Shown piece after piece: positions 54,643 to 62,794 of a DNA stretch of 64,000 nt. The DNA is taken from NCBI RefSeq assembly GCF_000308455.1, contig NZ_BAFP01000092.1, forward strand, positions 97,668 through 161,667, in the 5' to 3' direction. Numbering within the stretch: position 1 is the stretch's first letter; every line of letters starts with the position of its first letter. This DNA comes from Nocardia abscessus NBRC 100374. Lineage in GTDB: Bacteria; Actinomycetota; Actinomycetes; Mycobacteriales; Mycobacteriaceae. The position numbers were made by a program, and so were the translations under genes. The notes under the pieces are model-generated. The model made no database searches and was not told the DNA's origin. It worked only from the letters and a program-made list of their open reading frames with translations.

Positions 54643-55770
54643 TCAGTCGACGACGGTCAGGTCTTTGCTGGTGTGGGTGAGCAGCTCCGGGCCCCCTTCG
54701 CGCACCACGAGCGTGTCCTCGATCCGGACCCCGCCGCGGCCGGGAAAGTACACACCTGGTTCGACGGTCACCGCCACGCCAGTCAGAAGTGTACCGGTTC
54801 CGGTTTTCGCGATTCCGGGCGCTTCGTGGATCTGCAGACCCACCCCGTGGCCGAGACCGTGCACGAACAATTTGCCGTGTCCGGCGGCCTCGATCACCGC
54901 CCGCGACGCGGCGTCCACGTCGGCCACCGGAACCCCTGGTCGCAGCGCCGCGCACCCGGCTCGCTGCGCCGTGGCGACCAGCTCGTACACCTCGCGCTGC
55001 CAGTCCGTCGGCGTGCCGAGCACGAACGTGCGGGTCATGTCGGAGTGGTAGCCGCCGACCACCGCGCCGAAGTCCAGCTTGACGAAATCGCCCGCGGCCA
55101 GCACGGCGTCGGTGGGGCGATGATGCGGGACAGCCGAATTCGCGCCGGTCGCCACGATGGTCTCGAACGACACCGCTTCGGCGCCGTGTTCGAACATGGC
55201 CCATTCCAGATCCCTGGCCACCTGACGCTCGGTGCGGCCGGGACGCAGTCCGCCCCGCTCCAGCAGCGCGGCCAGGCCCGCGTCGCCCGCCACGCAGGCC
55301 GCGCGCAACCGCTCCACTTCGTAGGCGTCCTTGACCATGCGCAACTGCTCGACCAGCCCGGGAGAGGCGACGAACTCCAGGCCGGTGCGCTGTTCGAGGA
55401 AACCGCGGTGCTGGTCGACGGTGACGACATGGCTTTCGAAGCCCACCCGGCCGAGCTGCCATTCCCCGGCCAGTTGCACGATGCGCCGCGTGGTGGCCCG
55501 CGCGATCTCCGCCCGCAGGTCGGGCGCCTGCTCGGCGATCTGGGTCCGGTACCGGCCGTCGGTGCCGATCACGGTCCGGTCCTCGGCGGTGCGCGTGTCC
55601 CAGGAGTGCACCAGCAGCGCCGCGTTGGAGCCGGTGAACCCGGTCAGATATCTGATGTTCACCAGATCGGTGACCAGCAGGGCGTCCACCCTGTTCTCCA
55701 CCAGCAGGCTGCGCAGCGCGCCACGCCGCGCCGCGTAGTCCGGCACATGACCCTGGTGATCAGCACACAT
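54643..55770 (-). CDS. pepQ: M24-family aminopeptidase (PepQ-like)
   Basis: A 375-residue creatinase-fold metallopeptidase. The metal ligands appear as LDFGAVVGGYHSDMTRTFV, a GHGVG histidine, and the later Glu residues in VEPGVYFPG and EDTLVV. It cleaves Xaa-Pro bonds. It starts the pepQ-efp-nusB group. The upstream gap to 55994 holds a divergent promoter. Confidence 0.92.
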   Translation of the reverse strand: MCADHQGHVPDYAARRGALRSLLVENRVDALLVTDLVNIRYLTGFTGSNAALLVHSWDTRTAEDRTVIGTDGRYRTQIAEQAPDLRAEIARATTRRIVQLAGEWQLGRVGFESHVVTVDQHRGFLEQRTGLEFVASPGLVEQLRMVKDAYEVERLRAACVAGDAGLAALLERGGLRPGRTERQVARDLEWAMFEHGAEAVSFETIVATGANSAVPHHRPTDAVLAAGDFVKLDFGAVVGGYHSDMTRTFVLGTPTDWQREVYELVATAQRAGCAALRPGVPVADVDAASRAVIEAAGHGKLFVHGLGHGVGLQIHEAPGIAKTGTGTLLTGVAVTVEPGVYFPGRGGVRIEDTLVVREGGPELLTHTSKDLTVVD

Positions 55771-55993
55771 GTGTCAAAACTACCGCCGACGCACCGCGAA
55801 CGGTCGGGCAACACGTGTTCAGCATGCCGTCGGCCCGGATCGATGCGCCTGCGAATAGTCGAAAACCGTTGTCGCCCAATCTTTATCGTCCTTGATGCCA
55901 AAGATGACCATGCACCTGTTCACATTCCCCCATGTTGTGCACATTCCCGGGCTGCGCGGCCTTTTCGCGCCGCGACCGGGCGAAGGTGGGGAC

Positions 55994-56458
55994 ATGACTC
56001 CTCTTGCGTTCGTTGCGCTCGCCGTGTGGTGCGCGCTCCTGACGGTGTCCGACGTGCGCGAACGGCGCCTACCGAACAGATCGACCGGTTCGGGCGTTCT
56101 GGCTGTTCTCGGATATGCCCTGTTCACAGAGCAATTCACTGTGGCACTCCTGGGCGCACTGCTGCTGTCCGCGCCGTACCTCCTGGTGCACCTCCTCGCG
56201 CCTGCCGCGCTGGGCGCGGGCGATGTCAAGCTCGCGGTCACACTGGGGGCGGCGGCCGCGCTCGGCGACGCTCGGACGTGGGTATGGGCGGCGATCGGGG
56301 CACCAGCGCTCACAGCCTGCCTCGCGGTCGGCGTTCTGGCCTGGCGCCGCGCGTCCACCGCCGTCCGCGACGACTGCCCGACTACCGTGCCGCACGGGCC
56401 CGCGATGTGCTCGGCGACCCTGCTCGCCTTGTTGCCGGCAGCCTTGGACTCGACTTGA
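55994..56458 (+). CDS. Prepilin peptidase (A24 family)
   Basis: A 154-residue membrane aspartic peptidase: Asp20 in SDVRERRLPN and the GAGD motif at 74-77 give both catalytic aspartates, and about five to six helices surround them. No N-methyltransferase domain is present. It would process type IV or Flp-type pilin signals; no pilin gene is nearby. The ATG at 55994 follows AAGGTGGGG. It is divergent from pepQ. Confidence 0.88.
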   Translation: MTPLAFVALAVWCALLTVSDVRERRLPNRSTGSGVLAVLGYALFTEQFTVALLGALLLSAPYLLVHLLAPAALGAGDVKLAVTLGAAAALGDARTWVWAAIGAPALTACLAVGVLAWRRASTAVRDDCPTTVPHGPAMCSATLLALLPAALDST

Positions 56459-56665
56459 GTTCGCCGGTCCGGGCCGGAGAACCTCGCAGCGGGCGGCTGG
56501 ACTGGATCACAAAGCCAGCAAATCAACCGCAATCCATCGGTAGCATTACCGCGGGCAACGACCTGCCGAGCTGCCGCCTGGCTCTGTACCGGGAATGTGG
56601 CCGCGCGGTGAGTTGCCCCCTCGAGTGCGCCATGCCAGCGATGCAGGTCGAGAAGGAGCCGCCGA

Positions 56666-57547
56666 GTGAATCCGAGGCAACCGTCGCGGAAGCCGATCGT
56701 CGTGGGAACCGACGGTTCCGCCCAGTCGGTCGTCGCGGTGCGCTGGGCGGCGCAGACCGCCGCGCTGCACGACGCGCCCCTGCACATCTCGCTCGTCGTC
56801 GAGTCCTCGCTCGGCGCCGCCGACGACGATCCGCCGCGTCCGGCGGCGTTGCTGCGGGTACGCGAGGCGGACGAGGCGATCGAGCGCGCCGCGGAGGCCG
56901 CCGTAGCGGCCGCACATGCGGTGCGCGACATTGCCATCGGCACCGAGATCCGCACCGCGCACATCGCCACCGCCCTGATCGAGCGCTCCCGCAGCGCGGC
57001 CATGCTCGTGGTGGGCACCCGTGGCATCGGCCGCGTCCAGCGTGTCCTGCTCGGATCGGTCAGCGCCGTCGTCGCCAGGGAGGCCGACTGCCCCGTCGCG
57101 GTGGTGCCCGCCGAGACACCGCTGTGGGATCCGATGAGCACCGGCCCGGTGATCGTCGGGGTCGACGGCTCCACCGCCGAGCAAGCCGCCATCGAGGTGG
57201 CTGCCACCGAGGCGTCGCTGCGCGGGGTCGAGCTGGTGGCCGTGCACACCTGGGGCGAGATCGAGCCGCTGGCCGCGATCGGCACCGACTGGGCCGCGCT
57301 ACGCCGGACCGAGGAAGCGCTGCTGGCCACGAGCCTGGCCGGCTGGCAGGAGCAGTACCCCGAGGTGACCATCCGGCGCGAGGTGGTCCGGGACCGTCCG
57401 GAGCGGCGGCTGCTCGAGCGCTCCCGCGACGGGCAGCTGCTCGTGGTGGGCAACCGCGGCCGAGGTACTTTGGACCGGCTGCTGTTCGGGTCGGTCGGCG
57501 ACGCGTTGCTGCGGTCGGTGGATCGCCCCATCGTGATAGCACGCTGA
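56666..57547 (+). CDS. Tandem universal stress protein
   Basis: A 293-residue protein with two UspA domains (about residues 5-145 and 155-293). Both carry the ATP-binding G-x2-G-x9-GS pattern (VVGTRGIGRVQRVLLGSV and VVGNRGRGTLDRLLFGSV). Such proteins are induced in hypoxia and stress in mycobacteria. The GTG at 56666 has a GAAGGAG site. It lies between the prepilin peptidase and aroC. Confidence 0.93.
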   Translation: MNPRQPSRKPIVVGTDGSAQSVVAVRWAAQTAALHDAPLHISLVVESSLGAADDDPPRPAALLRVREADEAIERAAEAAVAAAHAVRDIAIGTEIRTAHIATALIERSRSAAMLVVGTRGIGRVQRVLLGSVSAVVAREADCPVAVVPAETPLWDPMSTGPVIVGVDGSTAEQAAIEVAATEASLRGVELVAVHTWGEIEPLAAIGTDWAALRRTEEALLATSLAGWQEQYPEVTIRREVVRDRPERRLLERSRDGQLLVVGNRGRGTLDRLLFGSVGDALLRSVDRPIVIAR

Positions 57548-57644
57548 GCGCCTCGGCCCTGGTATCCGGTCCGCCCCCTGCGTGCGCGTGATCACGGCGG
57601 GCCGCGTTCCCGGGCACCGGCGTCGACATGGGAAGATGAACGAC

Positions 57645-58853
57645 GTGCTGCGTTGGATAACTGCCGGAGAATCCCATGGTCCCGCTCTCGTCGCCATCCT
57701 GGAGGGGATGGTGGCAGGCGTCGAGGTGACGTCGGACGAGATCTCCACGCAGCTGGCCCGTCGCAGGCTGGGATACGGCCGCGGCGCGCGGATGAAGTTC
57801 GAGGCCGACAAGGTCACCATCGTCGGTGGCGTACGGCACGGAAGGACCATGGGCGGTCCGGTCGCCATCGAGGTGGCCAACTCCGAGTGGCCGAAATGGA
57901 CCACCGTGATGTCCGCCGACCCGGTCGATCCGGCCGAACTCGCCGAGCTGGCCCGCAACGCCCCGCTGACCCGGCCCCGGCCCGGGCACGCGGACTACTC
58001 CGGCATGCTCAAGTACAACTTCGACGACGCCCGCAACGTGCTCGAGCGGGCCAGCGCCAGGGAGACCGCCGCCCGCGTCGCGGCGGGCACCGTCGCGCGC
58101 AGTTTCCTGCGCCAGGCGTTCGGCGCGGAGGTCGTCTCGCACGTCGTCTCGATCGGCACGGCGCAGAACACCTCGGGCATCGTGCCGACCGCGGCCGACC
58201 TCGCCGTGGTGGACGAGAGCCCGGTGCGCGCGTTCGACAAGGACGCCGAAGCCGCGATGATCGCGGAGATCGAGGCGGCCAAGAAGGACGGCGACACCCT
58301 CGGTGGCGTGGTCGAGGTGGTCATCGATGGGCTTCCGGTCGGTCTCGGCTCGTTCACCAGTGGCGAGAACCGGCTGGACTCCCGGCTCGCGGCCGCGCTC
58401 ATGGGAATCCAGGCCATCAAGGGCGTCGAGGTCGGCGACGGCTTCGAGACCGCGCGACGCCGCGGCAGCCAGGCGCACGACGAGATGCGGCCCGGCCCCG
58501 ACGGCGTGCTGCGCTCCACCAACCGCGCAGGCGGCCTGGAGGGCGGCATGACCAACGGCGAGGCGCTGCGTGTGCGTGCGGCGATGAAGCCGATCTCCAC
58601 CGTGCCGCGCGCGCTGTCCACCGTCGACATGACCACCGGCGGCGAGGCCGTGGCCATCCACCAGCGCTCGGACGTGTGCGCCGTGCCCGCCGCCGGCGTG
58701 GTCGCCGAATCCATGGTGGCGCTGGTCGTCGCGCAGGCCGCGCTGGAGAAGTTCGGCGGCGACTCGATCACCGAGACCGTCGAGAACATCACCAGCTACG
58801 TCAAGCGCATCAGCACCCGTCCCCACGTGCCCGCGGACAGTCGGTCGCAATGA
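57645..58853 (+). CDS. aroC: Chorismate synthase
   Basis: A 402-residue enzyme forming chorismate from EPSP with reduced FMN. The N-terminal LRWITAGESHG is the signature, and GMTNGE and RPGHADYSG follow. The GTG at 57645, with GGGAAG upstream, starts directly at the family motif; an ATG at 57636 has no proper site. Its stop overlaps the aroK start as ATGA. It begins the aroCKB run on the plus strand. Confidence 0.96.
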   Translation: MLRWITAGESHGPALVAILEGMVAGVEVTSDEISTQLARRRLGYGRGARMKFEADKVTIVGGVRHGRTMGGPVAIEVANSEWPKWTTVMSADPVDPAELAELARNAPLTRPRPGHADYSGMLKYNFDDARNVLERASARETAARVAAGTVARSFLRQAFGAEVVSHVVSIGTAQNTSGIVPTAADLAVVDESPVRAFDKDAEAAMIAEIEAAKKDGDTLGGVVEVVIDGLPVGLGSFTSGENRLDSRLAAALMGIQAIKGVEVGDGFETARRRGSQAHDEMRPGPDGVLRSTNRAGGLEGGMTNGEALRVRAAMKPISTVPRALSTVDMTTGGEAVAIHQRSDVCAVPAAGVVAESMVALVVAQAALEKFGGDSITETVENITSYVKRISTRPHVPADSRSQ

Positions 58854-59731
58854 TCGTGCAGACCGATCCGCGCGCCCCGCGCGTGGTGCTGGTCGGACCG
58901 CCCGGGGCGGGGAAATCCACGATCGGCCGCAAGCTCGCCAGGGAACTCGGTGTCGAGCTGTACGACACCGATGCGGGCATCGAGCGGGAGACCGGTCGCA
59001 CGATCCCGGAGATCTTCGCCGAAGACGGTGAGCCCGAGTTCCGCAGAATCGAGGAGCGGGTGGTGCGCCGCGCCGTGCTCGCCGAGCGCGGCGTCGTCTC
59101 GCTCGGCGGCGGCGCCGTGCTGTCGGAGAACACCAGGGCCCTTCTGCGCAATCGCACCGTCGTCTACCTGGAGATCAGTGTGGCCGAGGGCCTTCGGCGC
59201 ACCGGAGCGAGCACCCAGCGGCCCCTGCTCAACGCCGCGGACCCGGGCGCGAAGTACCGGGAGCTGATGCGCACCCGCCGCCCGCTCTACCGGGAGGTGG
59301 CCACCGTCCGGGTCCGCACCGACGGCCGCAGCCCGGGCCGGGTGGTGCGGATGATCATGACCAGGCTCGGAATGGAGCCCGCGGAGCGCGCCGAGGCGGA
59401 CCTCCGGCCACCGCCCAGCGGAATCCCGCAGGGCAGCAGCCGGTCCCGGGCCCGCCGTCGCGCCCGAGCCAGGGCCACGTCCCGGCGCAAGGACGCCGAT
59501 CAGGACGAGCCCAACGACACCGCCGCCGGTCCCGCACCGGAATCCGCGGTCGCAGCCGTTCGATCCCGCCGCACCCGCAGGAGCGTTACGAGCGAACCCG
59601 AAGCCGCGACCGCAGCGGGCAGCGGCGAGACCGCAGGCAGCCGATCCAGGCGCGCCCGCTCCCGCCGTGCCCGTTCCCGGGCACGTCAGCAGTCGACAAC
59701 AGCACCAACAGAATCGGAGCAAGCCACGTGA
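58850..59731 (+). CDS. aroK: Shikimate kinase with long basic tail
   Basis: A 293-residue protein. Residues 1-175 are a normal shikimate kinase with the P-loop GPPGAGKST (16-24), the shikimate-binding DTD and SLGGGAV, and the RPLL lid. Residues 176-293 form an Arg/Ala/Ser-rich disordered tail with repeated SRRAR-type segments, not present in standard kinases of about 170 residues. The tail may bind nucleic acid or act as an anchor. ATGA overlap with aroC and GTGA overlap with aroB indicate coupled translation. Confidence 0.9.
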   Translation: MIVQTDPRAPRVVLVGPPGAGKSTIGRKLARELGVELYDTDAGIERETGRTIPEIFAEDGEPEFRRIEERVVRRAVLAERGVVSLGGGAVLSENTRALLRNRTVVYLEISVAEGLRRTGASTQRPLLNAADPGAKYRELMRTRRPLYREVATVRVRTDGRSPGRVVRMIMTRLGMEPAERAEADLRPPPSGIPQGSSRSRARRRARARATSRRKDADQDEPNDTAAGPAPESAVAAVRSRRTRRSVTSEPEAATAAGSGETAGSRSRRARSRRARSRARQQSTTAPTESEQAT

Positions 59732-60849
59732 CAGAGCCGAGTCGTCTCGAAGTCCGGACCGCCGACCCGTACCCGGTGATCATCGGCCGCGGGTTGCTCG
59801 GTGAACTGGTCGAGTCGGTCAGCGGCGCGACCACAGGCGTGCGCACCGTGGCCATCTTCCACCAGCCGCCGCTCACCGAGACCGCCGAAGTGGTGCGGAA
59901 GGCGCTGGCCGACACCGGCATCGACGCGCACCGCGTCGAGATCCCGGACGCCGAAGCGGGCAAGGACCTGGCCGTCGCCGGGTTCTGCTGGGAGGTGCTC
60001 GGGCGCATCGGTCTGACCCGCAACGACGTCGTGGTCAGCCTCGGCGGCGGCGCGGCGACCGACCTGGCCGGGTTCGTCGCCGCCACCTGGATGCGCGGCG
60101 TGCGCATCGTGCACGTGCCCACCACGCTGCTCGCCATGGTCGACGCGGCGGTCGGCGGCAAGACCGGCATCAACACCGAGGCGGGCAAGAACCTGGTCGG
60201 CTGCTTCCACGAGCCCGCCGCCGTGCTGGTCGACCTGGCCACCCTGGAAACCGTGCCGCGCAACGAGATCGTCGCGGGCATGGCCGAGATCATCAAGGCC
60301 GGCTTCATCGCCGACCCGGTGATCCTGGACCTGGTGGAGCGTGACCCGGAGGCCGCCCTCGACCCGTCCGGCGACGTGCTGCCCGAGCTGATCCGCCGCG
60401 CGATCCAGGTGAAAGCCGACGTCGTCGCCGCCGATCTGAAGGAGTCGAGCCTGCGCGAGATCCTCAACTACGGCCACACCCTCGGCCACGCCATCGAGCG
60501 GCGGGAGCGCTACCGGTGGCGGCACGGCGCCGCGGTCGCCGTCGGACTGGTGTTCGCCGCCGAATTGGGTCGGCTCGCGGGCCGTCTCGACGACGCCACC
60601 GCCGACCGCCACCGCGCCATCCTGTCCGCCGTCGGATTGCCGACCAGCTACGACGCCGACGCGCTGCCCCAGCTGCTGGACGCCATGCAGACGGACAAGA
60701 AGACCCGCTCCGGCGTACTGCGCTTCGTCGTGCTCGACGGCTTGGCCAAGCCCGGCCGCCTGGAAGGACCCGATCCCACCCTGCTGGCCGCCGCCTACTC
60801 GGCGATCGCCCGGGAGGACAGCCCGAGCGGCGGCGCGGTCCTGCTGTAG
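59728..60849 (+). CDS. aroB: 3-dehydroquinate synthase
   Basis: A 373-residue enzyme making 3-dehydroquinate from DAHP with NAD and a metal. GGGAATDLAGFVAATWMRG is the nucleotide and substrate core, and HTLGHAIE supplies metal-binding histidines. The GTG start overlaps aroK. No aroQ (dehydroquinate dehydratase) follows, unlike in mycobacteria. A strong hairpin follows the stop. Confidence 0.96.
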   Translation: MTEPSRLEVRTADPYPVIIGRGLLGELVESVSGATTGVRTVAIFHQPPLTETAEVVRKALADTGIDAHRVEIPDAEAGKDLAVAGFCWEVLGRIGLTRNDVVVSLGGGAATDLAGFVAATWMRGVRIVHVPTTLLAMVDAAVGGKTGINTEAGKNLVGCFHEPAAVLVDLATLETVPRNEIVAGMAEIIKAGFIADPVILDLVERDPEAALDPSGDVLPELIRRAIQVKADVVAADLKESSLREILNYGHTLGHAIERRERYRWRHGAAVAVGLVFAAELGRLAGRLDDATADRHRAILSAVGLPTSYDADALPQLLDAMQTDKKTRSGVLRFVVLDGLAKPGRLEGPDPTLLAAAYSAIAREDSPSGGAVLL

Positions 60850-60889
60850 CGCCACCGCCCGGCCAGCGCCGGGATTCCGAGCGAACGAC

Positions 60890-60920
60890 AACGGCGCACC
60901 CTCTCGGAGGGTGCGCCGTT
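60890..60920. terminator. Hairpin after the aroCKB group
   Basis: A perfect 13-base stem (60890-60902 with 60908-60920, loop CTCGG) stands about 40 bases after the aroB stop and is followed by TCGC. It has no T-run, but is the usual type in high-GC actinobacteria. Confidence 0.65.
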
Positions 60921-61001
60921 TCGCTGGTACGGCAGGCCGGCGTGGCGGCTTGTTCGACCGACCTCGAACCGACCGGTGATCATCGGGTTCGCACAGACGT
61001 C

Positions 61002-61256
61002 TCAGTTGGACGGAACCCAGAGGTCGTACCTCCCACTACCGTCGTTTCGCGGAATGCACTGCGCCCGATCGCTCCACAGCGGCGCGTCCTTCATGCAGCT
61101 CGCCAGCGAGACGTTCGACGCCGAACCCACGCATTGGAACCCCCAAGTCGGCTGCGCCGATGCGCAGCCATCGGCTTTCGCCGCCGACTGTCCGCCGAAC
61201 ACGAACACGGACGCGGCGACAGCCATGACCGCGGTAACCCCGATCCTGATGAACAT
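61002..61256 (-). CDS. Small secreted cysteine-containing protein
   Basis: An 84-residue protein with a clear signal peptide (MFIRIGVTAVMAVAASVFVF, cleavage near AKA-DG) and a mature part of about 55 residues with four cysteines. A GGGAGGGGAG site precedes the ATG at 61256. The mature sequence (ASAQPTWGFQC, then CIPRNDGSGRYDLWVPS) matches no family I recognise. It converges on aroB. Confidence 0.75.
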   Translation of the reverse strand: MFIRIGVTAVMAVAASVFVFGGQSAAKADGCASAQPTWGFQCVGSASNVSLASCMKDAPLWSDRAQCIPRNDGSGRYDLWVPSN

Positions 61257-61459
61257 AATGCTCCCCTCCCTTGAAATACATTGGACAGCAGAATAATACG
61301 GCGGTCACGTTAGCGGAGAGCATATGGACGGACCGGACCTACACGTCGGCAGATGGCCACTGCCGACTGTGCGGCAGACCGTGCGTGCTGGACGATCTGA
61401 GAACCGGGATATGCCCGGTCATGGCGGGCATTCGTCAGTGCGCGAGCCGCGAGTTCGGG

Positions 61460-61918
61460 TCAGGCGGGGGTGTGGGCGGTGGCGGACCGTTTGGTGGCGG
61501 CGCGGTCGGCGAGGGCGCGGCCGATGCCGACGCCGATGAGGGCGGGGATGAAGATCAGCAGGACGATGAACGACGCGGCCCCGGTGAGTTCGAAGAGCAG
61601 GCCGTTGTCCCCGAGATCGAACCTGGGCAGCCAGTCGAGCAACCAGGCGCCGAGGCCGCTGCCGACACCGGCCACCACGGCGGCCTTCAGCCACAGCATT
61701 GTCAGGTCGGTGCCGCGCTCGGGATCGGGGTGGGCCGTCCTGTCCTTGCGCCCGTCCAGGAAACCCCAGGACAGGATGGCCGCCACGAGCACGATCAGTG
61801 CGAGCGCGCGCATCCACGCCCCGTGGGTCGGCCAGTACACCATCGCGAACCCGAGCGCGGCGCGCAGGAAGACGACCAGCGCACCGAGCAGGATGGCCCG
61901 CAACACCCAAGCATTCAT
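61460..61918 (-). CDS. B-4DMT family membrane protein
   Basis: A 152-residue actinobacterial membrane protein with four hydrophobic helices (about residues 7-27, 38-53, 75-97 and 112-135), of the B-4DMT transporter-like family. The ATG at 61918 starts MNAWVLRAI, the usual family start; three residues of open frame precede it. Its function is unknown. It lies downstream of aroE. Confidence 0.8.
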   Translation of the reverse strand: MNAWVLRAILLGALVVFLRAALGFAMVYWPTHGAWMRALALIVLVAAILSWGFLDGRKDRTAHPDPERGTDLTMLWLKAAVVAGVGSGLGAWLLDWLPRFDLGDNGLLFELTGAASFIVLLIFIPALIGVGIGRALADRAATKRSATAHTPA

Positions 61919-61966
61919 GCGCACCACCCTAACCCTGCGCCACGCCGAACCGAACTAGAACTTGTA

Positions 61967-62794
61967 TCAATTTTCGGGTGGATGTCCCTCGTCCAGCGCG
62001 GCCGCCATCTCCGCGCGCGGCGCCTGCCGCCCGGTGAACAGCTCGACCTGCCCGTACGCCTGGTTCAGCAGCATCTCCAGACCGCTCACCACCGTGTGCC
62101 CGGCCCGCGCCACCGCCTCGGCCAGCGGGGTGGGCCAGGGGTTGTAGATCGCGTCGAGGACCACCGGGGCCGCTGCCACCGAAGGGGCGACGACCGCGGC
62201 CGCCGTGGCGGGAACGGTGCTCACCACTGCGCCTGCCGCCGCACAGATCCCCTGAAGGGTTCTGGCGTCGAATCCGGCCAGTGCCGGGATCATCCCGAGC
62301 CGCTCGGCGAGGTCGAGTGCGCCGCGCGCCCGCCCGGCGTCCCGCGCCACCACGGTGACCGACTTCGCGCCGAGCTCCGACAACGCCAGCAGGGCGGGCC
62401 GCGCGGTTCCGCCCGCGCCCAAGACCACGCCCTCGGTCAGGTCGGTGACACCACCGCCGCGCAGCGCGCCGAGCACTCCGTCCACGTCGGTGCAGTCAGC
62501 CAGCCAGCCCGCGTCGGTGCGGACCAAGGTGTTGGCCGATCCCACCAGCACGGCCCGGTCGGTGCGCTCGTCCGCGTAGGCCAGTGCCGCTTCCTTGCCG
62601 GGCATGGTCACCGAGAGCCCGACCCATTCCGGGCCGAGCCCGTCGACCAACCCGGGCAGCTGCTCGGCCGAGCATTCGATGCGCTCGTAGCTCCAGTTCA
62701 GCCCGAGTGCGCGATACGCGGCCAGGTGCAGCTGCGGCGATCGCGAGTGCGCGATCGGCTTGCCGAGCACCGCCGCCTTGCGACTATCGGCCAC
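61967..62794 (-). CDS. aroE: Shikimate dehydrogenase
   Basis: A 275-residue NADP enzyme reducing dehydroshikimate. KPIAHSRSPQLH at residues 17-28 is the substrate signature, with GAGGTARPALLAL as the cofactor loop. The start lies 11 bases inside the end of the mltG gene, a coupled pair conserved in mycobacteria. Confidence 0.95.
   Translation of the reverse strand: MADSRKAAVLGKPIAHSRSPQLHLAAYRALGLNWSYERIECSAEQLPGLVDGLGPEWVGLSVTMPGKEAALAYADERTDRAVLVGSANTLVRTDAGWLADCTDVDGVLGALRGGGVTDLTEGVVLGAGGTARPALLALSELGAKSVTVVARDAGRARGALDLAERLGMIPALAGFDARTLQGICAAAGAVVSTVPATAAAVVAPSVAAAPVVLDAIYNPWPTPLAEAVARAGHTVVSGLEMLLNQAYGQVELFTGRQAPRAEMAAALDEGHPPEN

Noticed and set aside
53845..57591. Open frame of over 1200 codons on the plus strand across nusB, efp, pepQ and the stress protein
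   Set aside because: It runs opposite or out of frame with recognised genes and has no domain.
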